Shown one piece after another: positions 22,481-34,848 of a stretch of DNA of 64,000 nt. Under the pieces are notes generated by a model, which saw only the letters and a program-made list of their open reading frames with translations, was not told the DNA's origin and did no database searches. The position numbers and the translations under genes are program-made. Source of the stretch: Limonium bicolor (taxonomy: Eukaryota; Streptophyta; Magnoliopsida; Caryophyllales; Plumbaginaceae); assembly GCA_023374045.1 (NCBI GenBank), contig CM041778.1, forward strand, positions 368,192,831-368,256,830, written 5' to 3'. Position 1 is the first letter of the stretch. The number at the start of each line of letters is the position of its first letter.

Positions 22481-22701
22481 GAGCACATCTTGGGGTCTAA
22501 AGACGATCCCTCTTTCTCGACGAACGACGCCGGATTGGAAGATTGGCAATTTGGGAAGCATGACCTGGGGTCAAGAGATGACCCCTCTTTCTCGACCTGA
22601 CGTCGGGATTGGAGGATCAGCTAATTGGAGAGCATAACCTGGGGTCTAAAGACGACCCCTCTTTCTCGACGTACGACGCCGGGAATGGAGGTAGGAACTA
22701 A
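22481..22701 (+). repeat. Tandem hairpin array in LTR C, unit about 75 bp
   Basis: Three units start near 22,481, 22,556 and 22,630. Each holds GGGGTC-TAAAGAC-GACCCC type stems followed by CTCTTTCTCGAC and GACGCCGG..TTGGA. It is the LTR C counterpart of the arrays in B, D and H. Confidence 0.82.
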
Positions 22702-22829
22702 GGAGGAGATGTCCTCCAACGTGCGGTAACAGAAGAATACACCGTTAATCTATGAGAAACAGGGAAAGATGAGCACCCATACTATATGGTCACGGGATCT
22801 AAACTATATCCCTAGACCGGGTGCAAGGA

Positions 22830-22985
22830 AAGGAAATGAAAATACACATTATGGAAACAAGGGAAGAGAATGAAAATACACACTATGAAAACAAGGAAAG
22901 AGAATGAAAATACACATTATGGAAACAAGGAAAGAGAATGAGAATACACATTATGGAAACAAGGAAAAGAAATGAAAACACAACG
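22830..22985 (+). repeat. 34-bp tandem repeats in LTR C
   Basis: About four units of GAAAGAGAATGAAAATACAC followed by ATTATGGAAACAAG, plus a decayed last copy. Confidence 0.88.
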
Positions 22986-23169
22986 CTTAGATGATCCCGC
23001 TGTGAGGATCGTCATCATTTGTATTCTATGGCACACGCTATTTGTGATTGTGTTGATGTGCTTGTGGCTGTCTCTGTGCTCAGTGTGTTGTGAATTGGTG
23101 TGTAGCTATTTCATGTTGTGTGTTACTGCTTATTTATAGCATGTAAATTGGACTTAATAATATTCGACC

Positions 23170-23251
23170 AAGTAGTCGTGTAGCCCGGTAACATGCGGGC
23201 TTCACACGTTCATACTCAGCATAGTTTTGCTGAGTCCTTTATTTTTACAGG
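23170..23251 (+). promoter_or_regulatory. Conserved structured module with CAG acceptor-like end (LTR C)
   Basis: AAGTAGTCGTGTAGCCCGGTAACATGCGGGC, in pieces, leads to CTCAGCATAGTTTTGCTGAG (hairpin) and a T-rich run ending TTTTTACAGGT. This matches the order of motifs in the D LTR at 8780-8876. Confidence 0.5.
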
Positions 23252-23619
23252 TGATCATCTGGAACGTGACGGAGCGTAGGTGGAATGACTACCATGGGGT
23301 AGTCCATTTGGGCAAGACTTTTAAGTAGTATGTTTTAATGTATAGGTTGTATTTTCGGTTTATGTGGTTGGATTAAGAACTTACGTTGTAGACTCTCGGT
23401 ACTCGGTTTGTATCTTTTGTGTTGGACTTGGATTTGGTCATGGTATAATTCCAGTCATTCAGACCGCAGCATAGTATTGATAGTGTTGTTGTGTCAACCA
23501 CGTGGGTGGTTGGCGTCTGTGACACCCGGATGGAGGTTATACCGCTGCAAGCTAGTTTTCATTATCGTCAGGCGTCTCATTTAATCTATGGATGTTTTAG
23601 TCGGGGGTGTTACAGAAAG

Positions 23620-23631
23620 TGGTATCAGAGC
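23620..23631 (+). promoter_or_regulatory. Primer-binding site, initiator tRNA-Met (element C)
   Basis: TGGTATCAGAGC, 5 bases after the CA end of the LTR; identical in sequence and spacing to that of element D. Confidence 0.92.
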
Positions 23632-26364
23632 GTAGTTGCGCTCTGATGACTGGAACAGAGGAGTACCGAGTATAGGAAAACATGAAATTAGGAATTCTGA
23701 CAATGAGTTAAGGGTTGGGGTAGTACGTGAGGCACGTTAGTTAGGATTCTTCCCGAATGACTACCGGATGTCTAACAGACATTTACACCCAACCTCCACG
23801 TCCCTAATATTCCTTAAAACCCAGAGAAAGAACGCTAGAGAGGAAGAAAGCCTCCTCATACTTGGGAAAACCCGATCTGGCATCTACTTAATGTCATACG
23901 ATCAACCCGTGAAGAAAAGACTATACTATACTTTAGGCGTTTGCCAAAAGGATAATACCCGTAGAGGGACCAATTTTAGCGACAACTTGGGTCGACATGC
24001 TTAGCAGTCAATAGGACCCTACCTCACAAAAAAAAAGGGGGCCGAAATACCCTAAAATTTATGCAACAAATAAAGCTCAAATAAGCAATTAATTAAGCTA
24101 AGGATGGTATTGAGATAAATTCTGCAACTCGAACACCTGAGAGGGCAATTTGAGAAAACCCCTCGTAAAACAATGAAATCAGAGGATAGAATTCGAGATG
24201 TAATCACACCATAAAATTGGTACGATCTATAACGCTGAATAAAGCATGACACAACTTTACACACTAATCTAATTTCGGGACTCAATAAATTCCCTGCTTC
24301 TTCTTACGTTCTCTTCATTCTCTGACGTGACAAATTTTCTAAGACACCAATTACAGTTCCCTGAGAAAAACACATTGGTAAAGGGATCATAAAAAGAACT
24401 CTCGAACCTTGCAAATAGCCATTACCATGGGGCACTAGTTACCCACCCAAGCACAAACAAGCAGATAGGAAATGGCAATGAATAATGCCACTATTGTGAA
24501 ATAATCCCTCCAAACACACTACATATTCAGGGACTCTAAACAGGATTTATCGAATCATATATACAAATGTACATACATACATATCAAGAAAGATAAGATA
24601 TCAATAAAACTCAAGGAGAAAATGAGAATCAATCACACCCGACTTAAGTTAAGGATATAACTTAACAACCGAAAATAAATATTGGTGGACCAAGAAGGCA
24701 AAAAGCTAGACTACTTCAAATAAGAGGAACACCCAACGAATAATAATGAGGAAGTAACAGAGGGGTTGCAAGACCCAGGAAAGATAAAGATAGAAACAAA
24801 ATAAAGGAATTAAAAATTTATAACAATAAATCAGATCGAAGTGAGACTAATTAGTCCAACAAGAAAAAAATCAGTCAAAATTTATGAGGTATAACATTGT
24901 ATAACACCAGAAGTTATGAGACCACATGTACAAGTAAAAGAACGGGTATATATATACATATGGTATGAGGATTGGAATGAAAGGAACTAATAATACCAGG
25001 AGGATATAAAGGCAATCATAGGTAGCTATACATTCAGAGTATTATTGTAATATAAAACCGGTCCTGAACATTACCACACATAAATATATATATTAGAGAT
25101 ACGTAAATGAAAGAATATACATACGTATACACCTAAATGTAAATATAGTGGAGAATTTAAACCATTGATCTAAAGATCTAAGGTTTTTGATACTAGTCCA
25201 TGAATTAATTGTCACTTGACTAGGAACGAGTGGGATAAAAATCGAAATTGGTTAAATTGATTGGTTGTTTAAATTGGACGTGCAAGGCTGAACTTGACCC
25301 TGGCCAGGTCAAGTGACACCGAGCACAAATTGGGGTGAAGGAGTAGCCCAACACTTACGCTGATCACGTCAGTGTTGGAGGATTCTCGAAACCTCCTACA
25401 AGTGGACACATAAACTATAAATAGATGGGGAAATTCATAAGTCAAGATTAGAAAAGTACGAAAGATGTGATATCAATATTAGATAATACGAGCGTGTAAA
25501 ATACATTGATACATGATTCAAAACCTGGAGGGTAAACACATGAGTATACAGATATGTGAGGATTTGGAATGGTGTGATGTTACTATTAACCCAAAAGTTA
25601 CCACGTAAATATATACAATCGCAATCAAATGCAATACGTAACCGTTAGTACTCCATTACCTTAGTTTCTGGCGGGACATAAGAACAATAATGAGGATGAG
25701 AAGAAAACTAAACATCCTATGTAAAATAGTTTACAATCATAGAGACTTCTAACATATAACTCGGTAACCTTCTGACTGACTAATTAAAGCCAACCAGCAG
25801 GGTCAATGCCGTAATTGGACTGAGAAATAAAGGTTACCTGAAGACGAAGAAAAGTCTAAGTTGGCGGTACAAAATCAAGCTATTAAATAAGTAAAAATGC
25901 CAGGAGAGTAAACTAACCGTCGACGTACAATTACGATCGGCTATATAAAGCAAACAGGTTGATGACATGATTATAACATTGAGGAAAAAAAATATATATA
26001 TGAACTAAATCGTTACTACAGAGAATATATCAATATAAGCCTAGAAGGCCTCCTGAGTATAGAAAGGGGAAACAAAACCCGAGGGTAATCAGAGTGGCAC
26101 AGCAGAAGCTGGTGGACCGCATCCCCCATTATCCTGTGGAATAACAAGTGATCTATCGACCAGTACCTTAAACCTAGAGAGCCTAAACCCGGATCCATTT
26201 CTAGATCGGTACGGATACCGATAAGAGTCTTTTAATACAGATACTAAACCCTTAACATGGTCAAGACCTTTGATGAGAATATATTGTGAATTACATTGCA
26301 TAGGAACTAGAATGCTCAATGAGAATCAAACATCTTGAACCAAGGCTCTAGGAGGGTATAATAG

Positions 26365-26402
26365 GGATTACGTGGGCGTAATCCATTTTTAAGGGGGGTA
26401 GG
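26365..26402 (+). promoter_or_regulatory. Upstream hairpin and extra polypurine tract (element C)
   Basis: GGATTACGTGGGCGTAATCC, then a T run, then AAGGGGGGTAGG, about 375 bp before the true tract at 26762. The stem is the same as in A and H. Confidence 0.65.
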
Positions 26403-26761
26403 CGCGTTGCGTTTTAATGTGTTATTGCTCGCTGATGGTGTTGTTTTGGATGCGATGTGTGTGCACTGTGTGTGGAATGTTGGGATGCATAATGATTATG
26501 GATGAATGATTTGTTCACCTGATTGCTTATGAGTACGGTATGTGAGTATTACTTGTACATTGTAATATTATTGAGAACTTGGTCGAGCCACAGATGTGGC
26601 GTGGTGCTTATAAGCACAAAGTAGTGAAATAGAACTGTGAAATTTGCGGGACATGATGATCCCCTCGGTTAGAGAGAACGATTACGGGACTTGATCCCAA
26701 GAACTAACAAGAAGGAAAAACATCGATTAGGGAAGAAAGACTTCGGGACGAAGTCTCTTTT

Positions 26762-26774
26762 AAGGGGGGTAGGT
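26762..26774 (+). promoter_or_regulatory. Polypurine tract of element C
   Basis: AAGGGGGGTAGGT directly before the TG of the 3' LTR. Confidence 0.88.
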
Positions 26775-29700
26775 TGAAACGCCCCTAACAATTAAAACAC
26801 TGGAAATCATGAATATGTGTGGTATTTCTAACTAACCGGTCACATTAATGTGCAATCGTACTACAACTTATACCCTAAGATACTAAAGGACACACCCATG
26901 TCCGAGAATGTGATAACAAGTCACATTGTAATAGAACTATTGATGCTTATCGGGTTTGACTATTGGTGCTTACCGGGTTTGACTTTAATCAATACAATTG
27001 AGCAAACTGAAATAGATGGGGTACACACTAACACATAATAATGGTACTAACTAACGTATGTACGAGGGTATAATATATGAGTAGTATTACTCATTGCAGA
27101 TTTGTGCAAGTAACAATATAACATATGGACCCATATGGTTACATAAATAAATACCTAGTGGAGCAGTATTCATCTTCATGTACAACAATTAGACCAAAAA
27201 TAAATCAGCCCCCACCCATGTCTAGCCTGTCCGAAAATGTTATACAAATTACCATAACCCTCATTTAATTATTCCCTCAGCCCATACAACATACCGGTTC
27301 GGATTATTAAAGATCTCAGTAGCTTCCCACATGCAATTACTCCCTTATTTTCCCAACCGACACTCTTCTTCCATTCTCGCTGGTGATGTCCTCATAGTTT
27401 TCCAGTGTTAATGCCTTGCGCAAGTATCGGAATTCTCCTTCGTTCCTACGCATGACAAGATTCTCTTCTCTCTGCGAAATCCCCCACGGTTCTTGGTTTA
27501 AGTTGCTTCTTTGATTCTCCCACGGCTTCACGGTTGCGCAAGCTCAGACGGAACTCTGTCTTTGAACCGTGGATTGGAGCGTGGTACGGGTCTAGTTCTC
27601 ATCGGCCCTGAGATTTCTGGAACAAGTTAGCCAACAGTAAGGTAAAATCGGGACTAACTTTTCTCCTCTCTGTGTTCTTACCGATCCATCGCTTGATAAC
27701 TGCAGCCTTTTGGCAGTTTATTTTTCCTTCATATCGAGTATAACTCAAGTTCTTGGTGCTCCTTGTTTGCATGTCCGTTTGAGTGGGTCTGAAGTCCCGA
27801 GAACAATCCAGTTGAGACACTATCGGCGAGGTAATCGTACTAGAATCTCTACTCCTTTTCCTCTGCGATTCTGCCCGAGACACTCCATTCTATTCCCAGT
27901 TTCTTCCTTGGCGATTTCCTTTTGCTTTTCACGATTCCACCATAACTCAAACCTCTTAAATTCTTCCCCTGCATGTTCGAGACTTGGAGGACTACCGGAT
28001 GGGAGACTGGAACAACACGGAGCAGCTAGCGTAAGGTGATTTTACCAGTTGCTTTTCTCTCTTCTATTTTCTTTCCTTGTGCTGCCTCGCCCGGAAATTT
28101 TCCTCAGTCCTCTAATCTTCTTCACCTTCCTTCGTATACCCTTGCATGCAAGCCTACTGGTGAACTCTCTGGAAAACGTCGAACAAGACCCTCCTCCAGA
28201 TCTCTCGAAGGTAAGAATAAACAACCGAAAACTCCTTTTAAAATGCCTCCACTTTCTCTGTTTTTGGATGCCCGAATAACTGAGTTTTGATCTTCCTCTC
28301 TGCCTAACCTTCTGCATGCGTGAATTTCTCTGGGAAGTCACCTCATGGTTACACCGAAACCCTCAGGAAACTCATTCCAAACTGGCCTGAAAATGACTCC
28401 AAGGTGAGACCTCATATTAACATGTTTGTCCTTGTCTCCTGTTTCGGATTTAAACCCACTAAAGCCGACAGCTAATTCTTCCAACCTCTCGGTAAAGCAT
28501 TAGCAACTAATCTGGAAAAAAATTTATTGCGCATGTTCGGTGGTAAAGCCAAGGGCTCTCAGTCAAAAACCGCCAACCAAAATATGAAAGGAAACCCAAG
28601 GGAGTAGTCACCTCCAAGAAAGGTAAAACCACCGAGAACCTTGTCAACTACCACTTGCTATTTAAATCTGAAGTGAACAACAAACTGAGGTTGACACTTG
28701 TTTCTGTCTAGGTGCGGAAATTTGCCCAAAGAGTACCCAGAAGTAACCAGGGGAAAACCACTTCGAAAGTCTTAAGGTTGTAATCTAAAACTCCTACTGA
28801 ATTTGATCTGGTATTAAAATCCTGTGTGAAGTTGTTCTGGTAAATCAGTAACAATGGACTGGGAAACGCTAGGAATTTTAAGGATAATGAACTGGCCAAC
28901 GATAGTCTAAACACCAGGCTTTAGATAAGCTAAAACGTGCTGTTGAAAACAAAAAAAAAGAATTACTGAAAACAAATGGGAAAGACCCATTGTCTTGAAG
29001 CTAGTAATTACCACAAGGAGATCTGGTTACGCGCTAGTTGTTAAGTTAACAAAGTTGAAGTAATAAGATCTAGTCTCTGAGTTGTAAATCTTGTGTCCTA
29101 GCACTGAAGGAGTATGGCAATTAGTTTAGTATAGTAGCTAAGAAATTCTGAAGTATTAAGTGACCAATGTGCCAACTACCCAAGTGTAAACCACAAGTTA
29201 AATTAATTCAGGAAGACTGTGTATAAACCGGTAAGAGGAACTGGTGCAGAAACTAGAAATCCTGTTCTGTAAACTTTAGTTCTTGTACAACCGACTTCCA
29301 GTGGTGTTGTGAAAAGTGTGATGATTAGTTGATGAAATTAAAATCTTGCTAACCCAGTAGACTAAGTGTGAATAAGTTGGGTATACTAGAGAAAGACCAA
29401 TTAGCAACTTAAAAAGGGAATTAGGAGCAAGAGTGTGCAGAAATCTAAATCTTAATTTTCTGCAATCTTCGTTCCAGTATATGGGAGTTTTAGTGGAGTT
29501 ATCAGGGTGGCTTTGGGTTTGTCTTAGTATTAAAACCGTATTAAAAACACTCAACTAATTAGCTAAACCATTTGGGGGAAATGCTAGAGGAACTATTAGC
29601 TCGTTAGAAAGGAGATAGAGAGTTTGTATCAGTTCATGTTTTGTGGATCTGCAACATTTACCGGTTCAGCATGAGAAGTTTCAGAGGGGTATTCCTTGCT

Positions 29701-29924
29701 GTTTTAGGTCTGTGTTGAAGATTAAAACTATACCCAGGCTTTTAACTAAGTGGCTAGGTAATTGGGAAAAAGATTGGAAACCAGGATCTATAAATCAACC
29801 GAAAACAGAAATGCAATCATCAGCTCAGGTTTCTGTTTTCTGTTTTCAACTTGCAGACTGGTGTAAAGGACTCAGTGGGGGTGCTCCTGGTTGCTTTGGG
29901 TTTGGTCGAGGTTATGCCTATATC
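26775..29924 (+). repeat. Element C 3' LTR, truncated
   Basis: Matches 2602-5333 and then 19579 to about 19,972 without element D, so it keeps the empty target site of D near 29,524-29,530. It stops in CCTATATC where the copia LTR starts, with about 3.6 kb of LTR missing and not found after the copia element. Confidence 0.88.
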
Positions 29925-30120
29925 TGTTATAATGTATATAGGTCATATTTTGTAGAAGCATGTACATTAGGCTTACATTGTTGTATTTTATTCCATCTAA
30001 TATTTCCTATACTCTCTATATAAGGAGCTCTCCTCTCTGTAATTCTATATACTTTTACACATACACAAAGAGTAAAGTACTCTCTGTGATAATAATACGA
30101 TGAGTCTCTTGTTTCTCACA
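29925..30120 (+). repeat. Copia element E 5' LTR
   Basis: 196 bp, TGTTATAATG..TCTCACA. A TATA box CTATATAAGG lies at 30016-30025. Confidence 0.92.
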
Positions 30121-30131
30121 TGGTACCAGAG
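30121..30131 (+). promoter_or_regulatory. Primer-binding site of E
   Basis: TGGTACCAGAG immediately after the LTR; one substitution from the usual tRNA-iMet complement. Confidence 0.8.
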
Positions 30132-30244
30132 TAAAGAGAAAAACAAGATTTTCTTTCTTCGTCTAAACCATTTACCTATCGTTCTTTCCGTCTCGACAAA
30201 CTTCTTTGCCTCTCTATCAACAAGCGCCTTGAAATCTTCCCCAG

Positions 30245-31460
30245 ATGGCCGATGAAATTAAGGAACCCGATGAAGAAGAGATATCAAACACCGATAAATC
30301 AGGAAAGAAGACCGGCAAGGATAAAGAAGGAAAGATTGCCGTCACCGATGAGCTCTTATATTCATCCGTCAGATTATCCCGGTATGCAGCTGGCATACAA
30401 GTTCAATGGTCAAGGGTTTCTTGACTGGAAGCAAAATTTCCTGTTCGGTCTTGTTTCCAAGTCAAAATTAGGGTTCATAAACGGGACTGTTAAAAAGGAA
30501 GATTATCAGGGAGCAAAAAGAGATGCGTGGATGAAAGCGAACGGGATGGTGATGGGATGGATATTCACTGCGCTAGAAGATTCCATTCGAAAATCGGTTA
30601 TCTTCTTACCAACAGCTGCGCAGATTTGGGCTAATCTACTTCGAAGATTCGATCGAACCAGTGGAACCCGGCTATATGCTATTCGACAGCAAGCAAGAAA
30701 ATGCAGCAGAATGATGACGACCTGAATACATACTATACAAATTGGGTGACGCTCTGGAACGAATACGAACAAGTTGCTTGTTACCCAGTATGCTCCTGTG
30801 ATGCTGCGACAAAATCGGCGACCATCACCGAGAATGAGAAGGTAATCGACTTCTTGATGGGTTTAAATTCAAACTATCACACTATGCGCAGCTCCATTCT
30901 AGTAATGTCTCCTCTTCCCGACATAGATGGTGTTTATGCTATGGCCAAAGAGGAAGAAAACCACAAAAACAACCAAGATCTGAAAAGAGGCGAAAATGAT
31001 ACCCTTACCTTTCAATCCTCCACAAATCGCACCCAAACCTCCAAAGAAAACAAAACCCTAACCAGAAACAAATCAGATGAAAAAAGACCTAGATGTACTA
31101 AGTGTAAGAAATTGGGGCATCTGTACGAGGAGTGTTACTGGGTAACAGGAATCTTTCCTAGCTATTGGAAACAGACAAAAGAAAAGAAGTGTCTGGGAGG
31201 CACTTTAATGCCAGAAAATCCAACAAGTCGAGAACAAACTGGAAGTTCTCCTGTTCCGGGCATGAGTCATCAACAATTGGAAGGAATTAAGGGCTATCTG
31301 AAGAATCAGACAATGGAAGTTCCTGGATTATCCCAACAGCAACTCACCAGTCTGGCTGCTTATCTTCAGAATGAAGATGAGATGGGCTACGTGAACAGAA
31401 CTGATTCATACAATCAGTTCGCAGGTATGAATTCTAAACCTATTCATCTGAAACATTCTG
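30245..31460 (+). pseudogene. gag: Copia gag of E
   Basis: The likely ATG is at 30245 (MADEIKEPDEEE). That frame ends near 30,420 and the conserved part is read one frame over, beginning around PSDYPGMQLAYKFNG and continuing WKQNFLFGLVSKSKLGFINGT. A further shift near 30,710 leads into LNTYYTNWVTLWNEY..KVIDFLMGLN. A zinc knuckle CTKCKKLGHLYEEC of CX2CX4HX4C form lies near 31,093. It forms the particle that packages element RNA. Two frameshifts make it a pseudogene. Confidence 0.88.
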
Positions 31461-31669
31461 ATTATGCTCTGAATATGTCAAGAGGTTTAGATCTGGAAAA
31501 TAAGTGGATCATAGACACTGGTGCCACAGACCATGTCTGTGGAAATTTTCTGATGTTTGATAAAGATACTTATAAAGAATGCAATCACAAGGTAACAATG
31601 CCTGATGGTCACCCTGGTTTGATACAAGGGGTTGGCAATGTGAGGATAACTTCAAATTTGTTTTGTTAA
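31461..31669 (+). pseudogene. pol: Copia protease of E
   Basis: KWIIDTGATDHVCGNF near 31,500 is the copia aspartic protease active site with its DTGA triad. The frame stops at 31669, before the integrase segment. Confidence 0.85.
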
Positions 31670-31754
31670 ATGTTTATCATGTTAAGTCCTTCAAATTTAA
31701 CCTGTTGTCTGTTCGGAAATTTTTACAGCAAATGCATGTTATCTGATAACTTCT

Positions 31755-32751
31755 GTGAATAAATGCATGTTACAGGACCTTGATTCTTCAAATTGCATGC
31801 AGATAGGCATAGAAACAAATGGCCTGTACATCTTGGATGAAAGCTGTCTGTCTGTTTTTGTTCAAAATAGAAAAGTGTTGATCTCTGATAGGAAACATCA
31901 TGCTTCGGGTGGTATATGTTCTAGAAATGTATCAATGTGCTTCTGTCATAATGATGTTGTTATCTGGCATCATAGATTGGGCCATTTACCTTTGCAAAAG
32001 CTTTACAATTTAGGTCTGATAAATAAAAGAAGTTTTGTTCCTGAATTTGTCTGTGATTCTTGTCATCTTGCAAAGGATCATAGGCTCCCTTTTCCTCGGT
32101 CCACCATCACCACTAAAGATATTTTTGAATTGATACATTTAGATATATGTGGCCCATTTAGAGAAAACATACAATGAACAGAAATATTTTTTAAGCATAG
32201 TGGATGATTTCTCTAGAGCCATATGGGTAAAACTCTTAACCAATAAAGGAGAAGCTTTTCATTATATCAAGGATTTCATACATATGATAGATAGACAGTT
32301 TAATAAAAAGGTAAAAGTTATTCGTTCAGACAACGCTTTTGAATTAGGGATTTCACAAGAAGGGAAAACCTTTTATAAAAGCCTAGGCATCATTCATCAA
32401 ACTTCATGTGCCTACACTCCACAACAAAACGGTGTTGTGGAGCGAAAACACAGATATCTTGCTGAAACAGCTAGAGCCATATACTTTACTTCCAAAATAC
32501 CAATTCTATATTGGGGTGAATGTATTTTATCTGCAACACAGATAATTAATAGATTACCCACAATGGCTCTAGACGGGAAAACTCCATATGAAATTCTCTA
32601 TGGAAATAAACCTGATTACACTAAAATGAAAGTTTTTGGATGCTTAGCCTATGCAACAATCTTACACAAAAATAAAGGGAAGTTTACACCAAGATCAGAA
32701 GCTTGCATCTATCTCAGTTTAGCAGAAACCCAAAGGCTTACAAACTCTTAA
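31755..32751 (+). pseudogene. pol: Copia integrase of E
   Basis: Two overlapping frames. The first gives the pre-integrase zinc region WHHRLGHLPLQKLYNLGL..CDSCHLAKDH (HHCC) and ELIHLDICGPF. The second gives LSIVDDFSRAIWVKLL, VIRSDNAFE and CAYTPQQNGVVERKHR. The catalytic Asp, Asp and Glu of the DDE core are present. One frameshift lies near 32,160 and another near 32,740. Confidence 0.9.
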
Positions 32752-33352
32752 GACTAAAAGACATGAAAATAATCATCTCACGCGATGTCACATTTCATGA
32801 ATCCACATTTCCCTTCCACAAGCCTAACACATATATATCACCTCACAATGCTGAAACTGAGATACACACTCCACCTGCTCCTTATTATGACTCTGATGAA
32901 GATTCATTCCAAATGGATCATACCAGTAGCAACTCTCATGAAAACACCACCACTTCTCAATCTCCTCACATTTCTGATCAACATTCTTCTCCTGCAATTG
33001 AAGATAATCTGAATACTTCAGAAAATGTGGATCTTCCAGAAAACCCACATCCTGAAAACACTCAGACGATCCACACAGAACAAAATCCACCCTGCCTATC
33101 TTCAAGATTATTATACAACTAGTACCCACAATATCAATTCTCCAGATTCCTTCACAGCTATTCTTTCAAATAGACTGAATAACCTAGGAGAAATGAAATA
33201 TGCCATAACAACTTAGACTTTCTGTCTCTCACTGATATTCCACCCCAGTACACATGCACAATACAACATGATCAAGGTTATGAAAACTTCTTCATCAAAC
33301 AGATCCTACCACATATGAAGAAGCATCAAAACATACCCACTGGAATGAAGCT
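32752..33352 (+). pseudogene. pol: Linker between integrase and RT of E
   Basis: A Pro/Ser/Thr/Asn/His-rich linker is read in the frame of 32703-33122, followed by frame breaks and a start of the RT region (TTYEEASKHTHWNEAM-like peptides near 33,310). Low complexity here is usual for copia. Confidence 0.65.
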
Positions 33353-33993
33353 ATGCAAAGAGAGCTACAAGCCTTAATATCAAACAAAACATGGGATCTG
33401 GTAAAGTTACCAAAACATAAAAAGGCTGTCAGTTGCAAGTGGGTATACAAAACGAAATTAAAAGCTGATGGAACCATTGAGAGACATAAAGCTAGACTAG
33501 TTGCAAGAGGTTTTACTCAAAAATTTTGGATGGATTATACAGAGACCTTTTCACCAGTCGTTAGAATGTCCCACAATCAGAACTCTTCTTGCTGTAGCCA
33601 CTAAAAAGCATTGGATCACTGATCAATTAGATGTGAACAACGCTTTCATTCATGGGGATCTACATGAAGAAATAATATGCAGATCCCTAAGGTTTACCAA
33701 ACTGAAACTGGCCTAAATGCTTGTAAACTAAGAAAATCCTTATACGGATTGAAGCAAGCATCAAGGCAATGGTTTGCTAAACTTAGTGACTTCCTAACAA
33801 AAGTTGGCTACACAAGATCTGACAATGATTATTCTCTTTTTTCAAAGAAGACAAAGAAAACAGTCACATTCCTAGCTATTTATGTTGATGACATACTCCT
33901 CTGTGGAAACTGTCAAAACGAAATAAATATCAACAGAAACTTGATCAGACTTTTAAAATAAAAGATCTGGGCAAGTTACACTATTTTCTAGGA
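33353..33993 (+). pseudogene. pol: Copia reverse transcriptase of E
   Basis: Three frames give [59 protein letters not shown] and the catalytic LAIYVDDILLCGN. Frameshifts lie near 33,560, 33,690 and 33,955. Confidence 0.92.
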
Positions 33994-34822
33994 ATGGAAT
34001 TCATTCACAACAAAAGGTCTGATTGTAACACAAAGAAGTTCTGTTCTGATATAATAAAAGAATATGATGTTACAGAATCTAAAACTGCTTCCGCACCTCT
34101 TCCTGTTGGAACTAAACTTCTCACCAGTTCTGGAAAGAACATGGATAACCCAACATTATACAGAAGTTTAGTAGGAAAATTGAATTTCTTATTGCATACC
34201 AGACCTGATATAGGTTTCACTGTTCAACTATTAAGTCAATTCTTACAACAGCCAACAGAAACACATTATCAGGCTGCATTACACACTGTCAGATACTTAA
34301 AAGGTACACTGTCATATGGTTTGCTATTAAATAATACTCCTGATTTTCAACTAACAGCTTACTGTGACAGTGATTGGGCATCTTGCCCCAACACTAGAAA
34401 ATCCGTTTCTGGTTTTTATATTTTTCTAGGAAGAAGTCCAATCTCCTGGAATCTAAAAACAAGCAAGCATATCCTTATCCTCAGCTGAAGCTGAGTACAG
34501 GGCAATGAGAATGGTGACAACTGAATTGGCATGGTTGAGCAGAATTATCAATGGTTTCGAAGTTTCAAATGTGGAACCAATACCAGTTCGCTGTGACAAT
34601 ATGTCAGCAGTACACATTGCAAGAAACCCAGTTCTGCACCAAAGAACAAAACACATTGAAATTGATATACACTATGTTCGACAGCAGATATCAGAGGGGA
34701 TGATTTCTGTACAGCACATATCCAGCAAGAATCAACTTGCGGATTTCATGACCAAATCACTTTCAGGAAAGGATTACAGAGAACATGCTTCACAAAATTG
34801 GTCTACATACTACAAACCATGA
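33994..34822 (+). pseudogene. pol: Copia RNase H and C-terminus of E
   Basis: The frame at 33994 gives SLVGKLNFLLHTRPDIGF and the RNase H Asp in LTAYCDSDWASCPNTRKS. After a break near 34,480 the frame of 34505 gives EYRAMRMVTTELAWLSRI, VRCDNMSAVHIARNPVLH, RTKHIEIDIHYVR and LADFMTKSLSG, the usual copia polyprotein end. Confidence 0.92.
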
Positions 34823-34840
34823 ACTAGTGGTTCAAGATTT

Positions 34841-34848
34841 GAGAGGGG
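34841..34848 (+). promoter_or_regulatory. Polypurine tract of E
   Basis: GAGAGGGG directly before the TG of the 3' LTR. Confidence 0.8.

Larger units (their letters stand above)
19579..23614 (+). repeat. Element C 5' LTR, second part
   Basis: It resumes C exactly at the TAGTA duplication and ends GGGGGTGTTACA before the PBS. From 19579 to about 19,972 it matches 29,524-29,917; beyond that the 3' partner is lost. It contains diverged blocks repeated about every 200-300 bp (GTATATGG, GGGGTGC..CAGTGGGG, GGTTGCCTTG) from 19,880 to 21,250, a 75-bp hairpin array, and a 34-bp array. A 90-codon ORF at 19697 is shared with 29643 but has no recognisable domain and is probably non-coding LTR. Confidence 0.85.
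23615..26774 (+). other. Internal domain of element C, non-coding
   Basis: About 3.2 kb between PBS and 3' LTR with no gag or pol motif. A 78-codon ORF at 23768 sits where gag would begin but has no gag-like residues. Two strong stem-loops lie close together at 25292-25314 and 25348-25378. The last 700 bp contain the AGAAGCTGGTGGACC block also seen in A and H, the upstream hairpin and purine tract, and the true polypurine tract. Confidence 0.75.
2602..29924 (+). mobile_element. Element C: non-autonomous large LTR retrotransposon (LARD-like), nested and truncated
   Basis: The two LTR copies both start TGAAACGCCCCTAAC (2602 and 26775). The 5' LTR ends GGTGTTACA at 23614, just before a tRNA-Met PBS, and the 3' LTR is preceded by a polypurine tract at 26762. 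The internal domain is only about 3.2 kb with no gag or pol. The 5' LTR is interrupted by element D (5334-19578). The 3' LTR stops at 29924 where copia element E begins, so roughly half of it is missing. Large LTRs with a non-coding internal domain match the class called LARD; the mobilising partner would be a Tekay element, possibly one like D (inference). Confidence 0.8.

Noticed and set aside
30245..34822. Intact copia polyprotein
   Set aside because: At least six frame breaks separate the domains, so it is annotated as pseudogene segments.
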